Assembly (NCBI RefSeq): GCF_003576645.1
Contig: NC_044930.1
Coordinates: 26,361,110 to 26,425,109 of the forward strand
DNA length: 64,000 bases
Source of the DNA: Ipomoea triloba
Taxonomy: Eukaryota; Streptophyta; Magnoliopsida; Solanales; Convolvulaceae
Direction: 5' to 3'
Shown: positions 1 through 10,652 of the stretch, piece by piece
How positions within the stretch are numbered: position 1 is the first letter of the stretch
Layout: each line of letters starts with the position of its first letter
Notes under the pieces: model-generated
Databases searched by the model: none
The model's input: the letters and a program-made list of their open reading frames with translations, nothing else
Told to the model about the DNA's origin: nothing
Position numbers and translations under genes: made by a program

Positions 1-734
1 CTAAATCGTCCCTCCATAACAGAGTTCCCCGCCTGCGAGAAACATATCACCTTACAGCAACTTTTCCCGACGAAAAAATTCCGGCGACAGTCCAATTACC
101 GGCAACGACGGGTAGATACACCGCTTGCCTCGTCGCCGGGTTCCTTATCCGAAGCCTTTCTCCGACCTCTATGCGGCCGCGGTCTTTCTCTAGGACTAGC
201 CCTTTCTGTGTATCGATACACCAGAATTCCGCTTTCTTCTCCGTCTCGAACCTGTAAGCACATAATCCACATTTAAATATACAATATACGGCAATAAACA
301 TAAATTGCTTGTGTTTTTTTGTGCTGAATAGAAGTTTCTCAGGCAACTATGAAATTACATGTTTCATAGTCTATATATATATATATATGTATGTATATAG
401 ACGTACATCCATGATAACTAATTACCTAATGCTCAGTTTAAATAATTTACATCACATAAATACTTAATATTATTGTTTATAATAATAATCCTAAAAGGAA
501 AACATTACAGTACCTAGTAACGAAGACGTGTCCAAGCCGCCGAATATGCTTATATTGATAGCTGAAACAGGTGGCGGCGCCGGCGCGGTGGTGATGCTTC
601 TCCATCAACTCATCGTCCTGTTCAATGATGCGGCGCCATGTCTTGCAGACGGACTTGAATCTCAGTATTGATACCACCGGCAACCAGCTCAAAATCTCGG
701 CGATTATATCGTCCGGCAGAGCTTTTTTAGACAT
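1..734 (-). pseudogene. F-box protein gene copy 1, frameshifted, cut by window edge
   Basis: Start codon at 732-734. Exon 1 (514-734) encodes an N-terminal F-box with the motif LPDDIIAEILSWLP, the SKP1-binding surface of SCF E3 ubiquitin ligases. The donor follows position 514 and exon 2 starts at 251, giving the same intron place as in the copy at 7335-8825. Exon 2 carries the start of the C-terminal F-box-associated region (RLRIRNPATRQAVYLPVV). At about 78-84 one base is missing relative to the other copies: a run reads AAAAAA where the intact copy has AAAAACA. The frame therefore shifts and ends at the stop at 47-49. The rest of the gene would lie beyond position 1. It is either a pseudogene or carries a sequencing error in a homopolymer. 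Promoter and intron closely match the intact copy, so the duplication is recent. Confidence 0.8.
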
Positions 735-820
735 TCTACTATTGGGAAATAAGGTAACAATTCAATGTCGTAGTATGTATTGAGCAGATCGATGAACACA
801 CCTACGTTAATTTTCAAGGT

Positions 821-827
821 ATTTATA
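821..827 (-). promoter_or_regulatory. TATA box of F-box copy 1
   Basis: On the minus strand TATAAAT lies about 87 bases upstream of the start codon. It sits at the same place as the TATAAAAA of the paralogue at 8910-8917. The upstream flank to about 1060 is also shared with the region 8890-9120. Confidence 0.5.
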
Positions 828-1059
828 TGAAAAGTATATACCTCTTCAACTAAGAACATTAATTAGAAGTCATATCAAATAAGGAAAGTGATTCCCAAAA
901 TAATAAGGAAACAATATTCTAAAAGGACTATAAGGATATTCTTCTGAGTTTGACTGCACTTAATCCCCATATATGATATATGAGATAACACATCTCCAAA
1001 TTTCAGTATAATTGTTATTCCGGTACGAGTTTATATTGCATTATAAACTCTAATACAAA

Positions 1060-1690
1060 AATTTTGTATTTCAATTAATACATTATTTATTTACCGTTAA
1101 CAATTTTTGTACGTGTAAACAAATACTCTGTAGCTTGGTAATAGATGAGTAGATGACACATAATATGATAGTTACATATACACAACTGTCAACGTTAAGT
1201 ACATAATATGCCAATTACAAATACATAATTTAAAGTTTATTTTTAGATCAGGGTCTACAATGTAAGGTAGACCCTGGTCCATGGTATAATTGTCCTTATG
1301 GACAAGGGTTCATCTTGTATTATGCACTCTGGCACAAAACGAAATTTAGATTATTTATCTGTGGTTAACATATTATGTATCTTCATTTAGTAAATTATGT
1401 ACATATTACAATTAACGTATTATGTATCTGTATTTAATATATTATGTACTTATTACAATTAACGTGTTATGTAGCCATAGATAACGTATACATGTAACAT
1501 ATTATATACATTCAATTAATAATTTATGTACTTATTACAATTAATATATTATGTATTTTCAATTTATTTGCATGTACATAATTTATTAATTGCAGTTTTA
1601 TGATATGTTAAGTGCGAACACATAATCTGAGTGTTGTCATCCACAACATAAGGTGGACGTTGATTTATAATATAATAATTTATCACTATA
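1060..1690. repeat. AT-rich interspersed repeat with ATTATGTAC-type direct repeats
   Basis: The stretch repeats phrases such as TTATGTACTTATTACAATTAA several times. It is closely related to DNA at 16975-17150 and 32860-33020. Between 1250 and 1330 it carries a GTAGACCCTGGTCCATGGTATAAT motif split by a base or two, which resembles the ends of the GGACCATGGTCC MITE family seen elsewhere in this window. No coding potential is seen. Confidence 0.5.
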
Positions 1691-1973
1691 CTATGCCTGA
1701 GCCGAGCACTCAGACCAAATCCAACCACTTGAGCTTAAGTCAAATACTAGATTATTGTTGTGTTTGACAGAGCTTATTTTAAGTTACTAATTACTAATAT
1801 GGTATGAGCTCTGTTTGGTAATGCTCTCATTAGCTTAAAATAAGAGTTTATTTTGAATACTTAAAATAGAGTTTAAAAAAATAAACTTTTTTTTCCATAA
1901 AAAAATAACCTTTTTTTTTCCATCTTTATCATTCTACTACTACTACTACATCAATGAAAATTCAAGTCAACCC

Positions 1974-2099
1974 AGTGGGGTAGCTCAAGTGGTAAGTGAG
2001 CTTTCTTTGTGGGGAGGAATTTCGGGAGAACCCGAGTCCAATTCCCACAAGTGATGATTCCCCCTGGAGAGAAAGGGATCCTGATTATGCTAACAGTTT
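1974..2099 (+). mobile_element. tRNA-derived SINE, family A
   Basis: It begins CCCAGTGGGGTAGCTCAAGT, a tRNA-like box A, and has a box-B-like CGAGTCCAATTCC about 55 bases later. A near-identical unit in the other orientation lies at 54556-54692, with further copies at 11282-11441, 17992-18118 and 18674-18826. The internal promoter plus dispersed copies identify a SINE. Confidence 0.75.
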
Positions 2100-3163
2100 C
2101 ATTCCAAAATGTTAAATTTTAATATATTAATAAACCTATTTAAATTTTATAAAAAGATGTATTTTTTAGTCTTTTACATTTAATGGCTTATCAAAAAGTT
2201 AATTTTACCAAAAAATTTAGGAAAAATTGCATCTTTGGTTCCTAATCTTTAACCAAGTTCTAACTCAGTCCCTGAGTTATAGCTGTATCCAAGTTTAGTC
2301 CCTTAGTTATGAATGAAGTGGCACATTTGGTTCCTAACCGTTAAAACTAACGGAAAAATTAAAAAATAGTTAAAATTTGAGGAGTAAAATAGAAAATTCA
2401 CATTTTATTCTATTTCTTATATCAAAACTACTTTTACAACATTATTTTTCACTTATTAGCTTCTTATACTTCAATATTAAAAGCATTTTAATAACTTTAG
2501 TATGACTTGTTAGAAACATAGCTCTCGTATAACAAAATCAAATCATGCTGGTATTTCCACTAATGAAAATACTTTTTTTTTTTTAAATTTAGTGGATCAT
2601 TTTTTTAGTTCTATCAACTCTATTATAGGGTAGTATCTATTCAATATACTTTTTCCCTTTGTTGTAGCCCCAAAGAGTTAAATAAATTTGTTTTATTTAG
2701 TGGAACATTCTATTAAATTTACATTTTTAATTACGGATTAATTAACAACGTATTAGATGGTTTTCAAAAAAAAAAAAAAAACAACGTATTAGATGTGTGA
2801 CTACGATATCAACAGAACATTTTATCAAAAAAAAAAAAACGATATCAACAGAACATCTAAATTGTTTGATTTTTCTTTCGATAACAACATGCAGCTTAAT
2901 TATCTATTTAACCAAGATTTTAGGCCATTGACTCATTATTATTCTTGTTCAACGTTTATAAAAACCATTAATAAACTTGCAATAATATGGACCCAGAACA
3001 ATACTGCGTATTTTTGGACGAGTCTTATGTTTCACCCGCCTAAACACAATGATCAAGTGTTCTTTGTTTGTACTAAGTTTTAAAGTTGTTATACGAGAGC
3101 CAGGTTCATAACAAGTTATACTAAAATTATTAAAATGTTTTTAAAATTGAAGAATATTGAAAA

Positions 3164-5172
3164 GAATTTTTTCCCAAAATGGTCCATCGACTATTGCTTA
3201 TTCTCAATTTTGCATTTCGACTTTAAATTGCATCAAATGTGATCCCTCGACTTTCAAAAACTCACCTAATTTGGTCCTCCGTTACATATTCCGTCAAATC
3301 AGTGTTAAAATGGAGGGCATTTTCGTCCATCTACCTATTGTTAGCCTAATAAACATTGAGAAATAGTTGAAGGACCATTTTGAGAATAGTTAAGGGACCA
3401 TTTTGGGAAAAACTATTTTATTTATTTCATTTTTGTTTATTTTCATTTTTTAGACTCTATAAAATTAGAATTTCTAAACATTTTTTTTTCTTACAAATAT
3501 AAATAGTTAAAATCGCGCAATCCATCCTAAAATTTTTAACTTTTTTACAGACTTTTTCCTTCTATCTAAATATACAAACCATTCCTATGCAGATTTACTA
3601 TAAGTTTCGTAAATTTCATAAATACTCATTTTATAGGCACCGATTAAAATAATTCTTAGGAGTTTATTACCAAAATAGTCCCTTAAGTATTGCAAAATTA
3701 CCAATTTGGTCCTCGACAATTTTTCGTGCCCAATTAAGTCCCTTGACTTTGAAAATTTTAACCAATTTGGTCCTCTGTTTATTTTGACGTTGAACATCCG
3801 TTAAATCGGGACCAAATTGGTAATTTTGCTATAGTCAAGGGACCAAATTGGTAATTAAATTTTCACTGAGATGGTCCCTTGACTATAGCAAAATTACCAA
3901 TTTAGTCCCTTGACTATAGTAAAATTACCAATTTGGTCTCCATTTTAACGGATGTTTAACGGCAAAATAAACGGAGGACCAAATTGGTTAAAATTTTCAA
4001 AGTCGAAGGACTTAATTAGGCATGAAAAATTGTCGAGGACCAAATTGGTAATTTCACAATAGTCGAGGGACCATTTCGATAATAAACTCTAATTCTTAGT
4101 CACATCCATAGTATAGTGATTACTAAACTCAATTATTAAAAATAATGTGCCCACAGCACAAAAGATTTTATGATTGACTTAAAAATTAACTATAAATTTT
4201 ATTGTTGAATACAAATTGACAATTATTAAACATTATTTATAATAATTATTGTGTCCCGTGTAATATACTAAAATTATTAGGTAGGATTTTTATAATTAAG
4301 GTATAATTTAATTAAATCAAAATTATTAAAAATAATGTGTCCACATTACAAAATAAATTATACTTGCCTTAATAATTAATAATTAATAAAAAAAAATAAG
4401 AAGAAGAAAACATATAAAAGATGTCATACAATATCTTAAATAATGTAAATTAATATAAAATTTAATAATTACTTCGAAATCAAATATAGAAAATATTGCA
4501 GGAAACATTGACGAGATTTTACTTTTCGGCTCACATGAGAAGTTTACTAGAAAAATTTACCTTTCGGTCCATTATTTTCCCTACATTTTACACTCTTTGG
4601 GTGTCTAAGCTTGAAAAAAAAAATATTATTTTCAATTGTAAAAGTAATATTTAATGTGATACATAGTGATTGATTGTCTATGAACATAAAAAAAACAAAA
4701 AATAAAAAATATGAGTATTTATGAAATTTACGGAACTTATTGTAAAACTTCATATGAATAGTTTGTATATTTAGAGGGGAAATGCCTGTAAAGAAAGTTA
4801 AAAATTTTGAGGTTGGATTGCGCGATCTTAACTATTTATATTTGTAAGAAAAAAATGTATAGAAATTCTAATTTTATAGAGTCTAAAAAATGAAAATAAA
4901 CAAAAATGAAATAAATAAAATAGTTTTTCCCAAAATGGTCCCTTGACTATTCTCAAAATGGTCCCTCAACTATTTCTCAATGTTTATTAGGCTAACAATA
5001 GGTAAATGGATGAAAATGCCCTCCATTTTAACACTGATTTGACGGAATATGTAACGGAAGACCAAATTGGGTGAGTTTTTGAAAGTCGAGGGACCACATT
5101 TGGTGAAATTGAAAGTCGAAATGCAAAATTGAGAATGAGCAATAGCCGGGGGACTATTTTGAGAAAAAACTC
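3164..5172. mobile_element. Foldback element E2 inserted in the right arm of E1
   Basis: Its ends are GAATTTTTTCCC (left) and, read inward from the right, GAGTTTTTTCTC. The flanking 9 bp TSD TATTGAAAA is at 3155-3163 and 5173-5181. The inverted arms are about 3164-3640 and 4690-5172. They contain phrases of the type 'TGGTCCCTCGACTATT'. Element E5 lies inside. The middle (4100-4690) is AT-rich with no gene seen. Confidence 0.85.
3660..4089. mobile_element. Foldback element E5 nested in E2
   Basis: The palindromic element begins GAGTTTATTA and ends TAATAAACTC. It is flanked by the direct repeat TAATTCTTAG at 3650-3659 and 4090-4099. The two arms (about 3660-3840 and 3890-4089) carry ACCAAATTGGTAATTTTG phrases in opposite orientation, so the element could fold almost completely. 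Confidence 0.8.
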
Positions 5173-5291
5173 TATTGAAAATAAGAAACTAAGAAGTGAA
5201 AAATAATGTTGTAAAAGTGGTTTTGATATAAGAAAGAGAATAAAATGTGAATTTACCATTTTACCCCTCAAATTTTAACTATTTTTAAAAT

Positions 5292-6050
5292 GGGAAAATG
5301 ACACTTTTTCCCCCTATGTTATGTGCATATAGCACTTTTCCCCCCTGAGTTATTAAAGTGATAATTTTTTCCCCTCAATTATTTTAAAAGTGGCAGTTTT
5401 TCCCCTTGTAATGTTAAATTGACATTTTTGCCCTTAAAAATAACTATTTCATTTATTTTTATTCTCTAACCAATTATTACTAATATGTATGGAAGATCAT
5501 GGTTCGATACGAACCTAATCGAGCATTGTAGCAATTGAACTTAAATAGTATGGACATTTACGGTTACGATTCAGAACCGAAAAAAAATAAAATAAAATAA
5601 TTGTTGAATTTAGGCTATTTTTAAATAAGAAATAAAATTATTAAATAAATAAATAAGTTTTGATTGGCGGTTCAAAATCGAAAATTGGAACCGAACCGTA
5701 CTGATTTATCAAAATAAGTGTTTGATCATTTTCACTATATATGACTGTGGTTCAATTCCGGTTCACGGTTCAACAATTATTTAATTTTATTTTTTCGGTT
5801 ATGAATCGTAACTAGAACCGTCCATACTATTTCGGTATGATTGCTATAGTGTTTGGTTAGGTTCGGACCGAATCGTAACCATCCATACATATAAGTAATA
5901 ATTTGTTGGAGAAGAAAAATAAATGAAATAATTATTCTTAAGGATAAAAATGTCAATTTAACATTTCAGGGGGAAAAATGCCACTTTAATAACACAGGGG
6001 GAAGAAGTGCTATATGCACATAACATAGGGGGGAAAAATGTCATTTTCCC
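5292..6050. mobile_element. Foldback element E3 inserted in the right arm of E1
   Basis: Its ends are GGGAAAATGACACTTTTTCC and, inward from the right, GGGAAAATGACATTTTTCC. The 9 bp TSD TTTTAAAAT is at 5283-5291 and 6051-6059. The arms cover about 5292-5482 and 5890-6050. The centre (5483-5889) is a second palindrome, starting and ending in GTATGGA-type sequence and rich in GGTTC/GAACC phrases, which may be a still younger element or the core of E3. Confidence 0.85.
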
Positions 6051-6369
6051 TTTTAAAATTTTCCGTTAGTTTTAGCGGTCAGGGGCCAAATGCGCCACTT
6101 CATTCATAACTGAGGGGCTAAACTCAGATACGGTCATAACTCAGGGACTGAGTCGGAACTTGGTTAAAGCTCAGGGACCAAAGATGCCATTTTCCCAAAA
6201 ATTTAAGCATAATTAGCTAGCTTAACAACTTTCAGTTTTCAGTTTCTAGCTTATAATTTTTTTTTTTTTACTTTTCAGCTTTCAACTACCTTTTCAGCTA
6301 AGTATGTGAAACATAACCTGTATGTATGGCGTTTGTGAAGACATTAACCGTGTCATATTAGAATAGCTA

Positions 6370-7330
6370 GAATACGGTGATATGATGAGTAAGCTTTGAG
6401 TAGAGACTAATATATGAGATAACTATGTCGGAATATTTTGAATTTTGGAGAACTTAAAAGAAATTCAAAATGTTGATTGAAAAAGTTACTCAGTACAGTA
6501 CTGCTTTCAATATGAAATGGAGGATCAAAATGCCAAGAAGAAAAATCTAGTTAACAAATACCAACTAACTCTATTTGTTTGATCAATTCAAACTACTAAA
6601 CGGTGTCAAACAACTAAAAACTATTAAGAATAATGTGCTTTAGATTTTGATAATGTTAATAATGTACAAGCTAGGAACATTAGAACCCCAAAATTATATT
6701 GTAGTTCTTGTTTTACTAAATTAATTTGTAAAAGTCAAAGCAACACATATGCTTCTCAATTCAATGTATATATAACGAGTAGGTCTTGACCATAATAACC
6801 TACCCTCTGAAGATCTTGAGAAAACTAAATAACTTTCAAATAATTTTTTAGGCATTTAATTTGTAGCAATAATCCATGGAAGGGAATTGCAACAATATAT
6901 ATAATGAAGTCAAGGTGGATCTTTGAGATGGTAGTAGAGCTTTTGTTCTATAAGTAGGTTAAGACTCAACATTAAGTCGTTACAAAAAAAAATGATTAAT
7001 TTTTTTTCATTTGCGAGTATTATCATCTTATGTACTCTTTAAATATTAGTGGCTAGTGAATTGAGTATCATTGGGTTGTGGACCTTTGCAGGAGTTTCAT
7101 TTCAAAACTACATACAGAAATAGTTGTTTCATTATTTACTATTCTGCTTTATATTTTGTTATATTATTGTCATAGTACCGATTATAACAGTAGGTAATAA
7201 AATATTCCTAATTAACTTGAAAAACATTATTTCTGACCATTTGAATTGCACAAATTCAAGAAACCTCAAAGTTACAAAAATTAGAAATGTTTCCTTACGC
7301 CATAAAATGTATAATATAAGTGAGATCGAA
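6370..7330. repeat. Duplicated intergenic block, copy I (3' of F-box copy 2)
   Basis: The sequence starting GATATGATGAGTAAGCTTTG matches 11446-12005 (3' of the intronless F-box gene) and 18120-19020 (3' of the LTP gene at 19468). The part at about 7238-7318 recurs at 9599-9680, on the other side of F-box copy 2. It appears non-coding, and the short open frame at 7124-7369 is not supported. Confidence 0.7.
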
Positions 7331-7334
7331 GTGG

Positions 7335-8825
7335 TTATGTGGAAAGAAGCAGTGAAAGTAGAGAAATAATTTGGGAGGAGGGAATTAGCCCGACAAAGTC
7401 TTCTTCCTTCCAGTAGGGTCTGTTGTCTATTGCTTCTTGTGGCATTGCCTCCATTCCTTTTAGCTGCAAAATTGTAGGTTTGATCACAACCACTGCATCG
7501 TCATCGTCATCGTCATGGTCGTTGTCGTCATCATCGCCATCATCATTGCCATCATCGCCATCATCGTCATAATCCTCATCTTCCTTTAGATTTATTAGAA
7601 ACCTTCCACGTAACAACCAACAATTGGAGCCAGGCATCTGTATATATACCTTGGCATCTTCTGCTATAAAAGGAAAGGGAACTGTATAATCCACGACAAT
7701 GCTGGTTTTTGCCCACTCGTCGTCATTCTGAAGCACCCAAATGTTGATATTATTCTCCCCGTCTTGACTGTAAAGACACAGCTTTGAATCCCATTCTCTT
7801 GGCATTACATTGCTCCAATCTGAGAAGAGAGTTTCTGGAATTTCTCCGCTTTTACACCTCTCATTTTTTGAGTCCACTGACAGAATTTTCTTGGATTCAT
7901 TGTCCATGATGACCACATGGAAATCGTTTCCGATGCTCAGAGCGTATATCTTAGGGCAGCGGTAGTGGATTTCCATACCGTATATCCTCCTAGGCCGCCG
8001 GCAGAATGAAGGGATGCCGACCGAGTAGTTCGGAGAAGAAGACTTATTATTATTATTATTCAAAGGTCTCCACGTGGCGTCAACGCCCACTGTTATCGCT
8101 CTGAATCGTCCCTCCATAACAGAGTTCCCCGCCTGCGAGAAACTTATCACCTTACAGCAACTTTTTCCGACGAAAAACATTCCGGCGACAGTCCAATTAC
8201 CGGCGACCACGGGCAGGTACACCGCTTGCCTCGTCGCCGGATTCCTTATCCGAAGCCTTTCTCCGAGCTCCGTGCGGCCGCGGTCTTTCTCTAGGACTAG
8301 CCCTTTCTGTGTATCGATACACCAGAACTCCGCTCTCTTCTCCGTCTGGTACCTGTAAACACATAATCCACATTTAAACATACGATATATGGCATTAAAC
8401 ATAAATTGCTTGTGTTTTTTGTGTTGAATAAGAGTTTCTCGGGCCACTATGAAATTATATGTTTCATAGTCTATATATATATATATATAGACGTACAATC
8501 CCTTGATAGATAACTAATTACCTAATACTCAGTTTAAATAATTTGCAAACAATAATAATCCTAAAAGGAAAACGTTACAGTACCTACTAACGAAGACGTC
8601 TCCAAGCCGCCGCATATGCTTATATTGATAGCTGAAACAGGTGGCGGCGCCGGCGCGGTGGTGATGCTTCTCCATCAACTCATCGTCCTGTTCAATGATG
8701 CGGCGCCATGTCTTGCAGATGGACTTGAATCTCAGTATTGATACCACCGGCAACCAGCTCAAAATCTCGGCGATTATATCGTCCGGCAGAGACGACGACG
8801 AAGACCACTCTCCTCTATTAGACAT
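7335..8825 (-). CDS. F-box protein with F-box-associated domain, copy 2
   Basis: Two exons, 8584-8825 and 7335-8352, join in phase across a GT-AG intron to give 419 residues. Residues about 13-52 form an F-box (LPDDIIAEILSWLPVVSILR), which recruits SKP1 in SCF ubiquitin ligases. The remainder is an F-box-associated substrate-binding region with RLRIRNPATRQAVYLPVV, as in plant FBA-type proteins. Residues about 338-366 (nucleotides 7497-7583) are an almost uninterrupted Asp tract from a GAT/GAC repeat, which the intronless paralogue lacks. The start at 8823-8825 matches the paralogue's start. An in-frame ATG at 8889-8891 is possible but lies only about 20 bases from the TATA box. The target is unknown. 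Its 3' flank is a duplicated block shared with an LTP gene. Confidence 0.85.
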
Positions 8826-8909
8826 TCTACTATTGGGAAATAAAGTAACACTGTCGTAGTATGTATTGAGCAGGTCGATGAACACATCCAACTACGTTAA
8901 TTTTCAAGG

Positions 8910-8917
8910 TTTTTATA
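8910..8917 (-). promoter_or_regulatory. TATA box of F-box copy 2
   Basis: TATAAAAA on the minus strand lies 85 bases upstream of the chosen start codon. It is conserved in position with the related box at 821-827 of copy 1. Confidence 0.5.
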
Positions 8918-8929
8918 CATGAAGAAAGT

Positions 8930-9600
8930 AAACCTCTTCAACAAAGAAGATTAATTAGAAGTTGTATAACATAAGGAAAGTGATTTCCAAAATAATAAGG
9001 AAACAATATTCTAAAAGGACTAGGGATATTCTTCTGACTTTGACTGCACTTAATCCCCTTATATGAGATAACACATCTCCAAATTTCATACTTCACTATA
9101 ATTGTTATTCCATGCACCAGGTCCACCTTGTGTTATGAACTTTGGTCCTAAATAAAATTAAAGTGAGTTTGGTTCGCACACAAGAATCAGAATCAGAATG
9201 AAAATCAAATACTTGGTAATGGTATGTGTTTTAATGAAAGTATTTTGCATGTTTGGTTGTAGGGTGAAATTGAAATATAATAATTACCAATATTGATATT
9301 TGATTATGTATGACTATATAATGAGAATAAATATTTTAAAAATACAAAAACAAAAAATCAAGGCAATTGATCCTAATATAATGACATCTAAAGCATACCA
9401 ATATGAACAAAAAAAAAATAATCTAAAATCACTAATCTAAACTTAAAAGTCATATTACCAATAAGATGGAATGATACATTTTTTAATTGAGGAATAGGGT
9501 TTTTAATTGAAGAGGTAATCAAATCACATAGTTCGTTGTGTTTTAAAAAGTACGTTGTCAATCAAGCACTAACTATGATTTGGACTCCCATTCCTAATGT
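8930..9600. other. Upstream flank of F-box copy 2, no gene seen
   Basis: 8930-9120 duplicates the flank of copy 1 (about 840-1040). From 9110 a fragment of the GGTCCACC...TTTGGTCC repeat family follows, then AT-rich DNA. The frame at 8938-9126 is an unlikely gene because it lies in this duplicated flank. Confidence 0.5.
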
Positions 9601-9905
9601 CATTTGCACTAATTCAAGAAACCACAAGTTACAAAAATTATAAATGTTTCCTTATGTCATAAAATGTATAATATTTGAATATATATTAATATACAAATAT
9701 TTGAGGGCTCGTGAACTAATTAAGACACATCTCATGATTTGTCTCTACTTCAATCTCCAGGCCACTAGAAACTTTTATTTTTATAACATGAAAACCATCA
9801 TGCATCGTAGTATGTAACTATTAACATTATTCCATTAGCAACTTTTTTTTTCTTTTTGTTGGCTTAATCTTTTAGTTACTTGATCTTGGAGCAGTCAACA
9901 TTGGG
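9600..9905 (-). pseudogene. LTP gene tail relic with its 3' flank, copy a
   Basis: 9876-9905 on the minus strand still encodes the last residues of an LTP (NVDCSKIK, then stop). The 3' flank to its left (9600-9875) matches 18960-19467, the 3' flank of the intact LTP gene at 19468. The homology stops abruptly at 9906. No upstream exon sequence remains, so this is a truncated duplicate. Confidence 0.75.
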
Positions 9906-10440
9906 CCGGGCTAATTAATCAAATTAATCAACTAAACAATGTTCATGATTATGGATTTTTAATTAAAAAAAGAATAAAGATAAAGACTTACTTAATTAAT
10001 CAAATTAATCAACTAAACAATGTCCATAATCAAGAATGTTTCACCTCTCATGATATAGAGACTAGAAAACTTAGAGAGTCAAAAACATCTCTAGACTTTT
10101 TTTGGGTATTTATAGATGTGATGAGGGCTCTTGAGGACTTGGAAACCTCACTTTAGGAATAGAAACCCCTTTAGGAATGTGAAACATCCTTTTAGGAAAC
10201 TCATAACCTTTTCTCCATTATACATAGTTTAACCCTTATAGACTTAAATTTTAAAAGAGGGAATTTCACTCAATAATTCTGTCTTTATACATCACTAATC
10301 ATCAACGTGAGTTCCTTATGGAATTACAACCTTTATTATATAAATCAATGTTAGGAAATAATTATTTCTAACAGTTTCCTACTTATTCATATAAGCATGA
10401 CACATTTATTATATGAATCAACATTAGGAATAAATTATTT
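9906..10440. other. AT-rich spacer between two LTP relics
   Basis: The spacer contains two direct copies of a TTAATTAATCAAATTAATCAACTAAACAATG-like segment (about 9912-9942 and 9992-10022). It separates a duplicated piece of about 80 bp of LTP 3' end. No gene is seen. Confidence 0.4.
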
Positions 10441-10562
10441 CTAACTATAACATTATTCCATAAAGCAACTTTTTTTTGGTTGGCTTAACCTTTTAGTTAC
10501 TTGATCTTGGAGCAGTCAACGTTGGGGCTAATCTTGAACGGAATATGGACACCACATTTGAG
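10441..10562 (-). pseudogene. LTP gene tail relic, copy b
   Basis: On the minus strand 10497-10556 encodes the last 19 residues and stop of a type-1 LTP, identical over CGVHIPFKISPNVDCSKIK to the intact gene at 19468. The 3' flank before it is also shared. Coding homology ends at about 10562, so the signal peptide and the first six cysteines are missing. Confidence 0.85.
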
Positions 10563-10652
10563 ATCACTTCCACCTAAAAGGAAAAAAAGCATGCTAAGCT
10601 ATTGCTATTCTCAGCTCTCACTTAGCTATCTGTAACTCCCTTATTAGACGAA

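Larger units (their letters stand above)
2220..6196. mobile_element. Foldback (MULE-like) element E1, host of the nested stack
   Basis: The long terminal inverted repeats start GGAAAAATTGCATCTTTGG on the left and GGGAAAATGGCATCTTTGG on the right (reverse complement). They are flanked by a 9 bp TSD AAAAATTTA at 2211-2219 and 6197-6205. The left arm runs about 2220-2530. The right arm is broken into 3085-3163, 5182-5291 and 6051-6196 by two later insertions (E2 and E3). The loop (about 2530-3085) holds a 96-codon open frame at 2793-3083 that matches nothing I recognise. A 9 bp TSD with long inverted repeats fits Mutator-like non-autonomous elements. No transposase is visible. Confidence 0.85.

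Noticed and set aside
1974..2099. Possible functional tRNA gene
   Set aside because: Box A and box B are present, but the stems do not pair into a cloverleaf, and the sequence recurs as a dispersed family. It is a tRNA-derived SINE.
4987..5271. 94-codon open frame on the minus strand
   Set aside because: It lies within the inverted arm of element E2 and the broken arm of E1, and it has no protein-like conservation.
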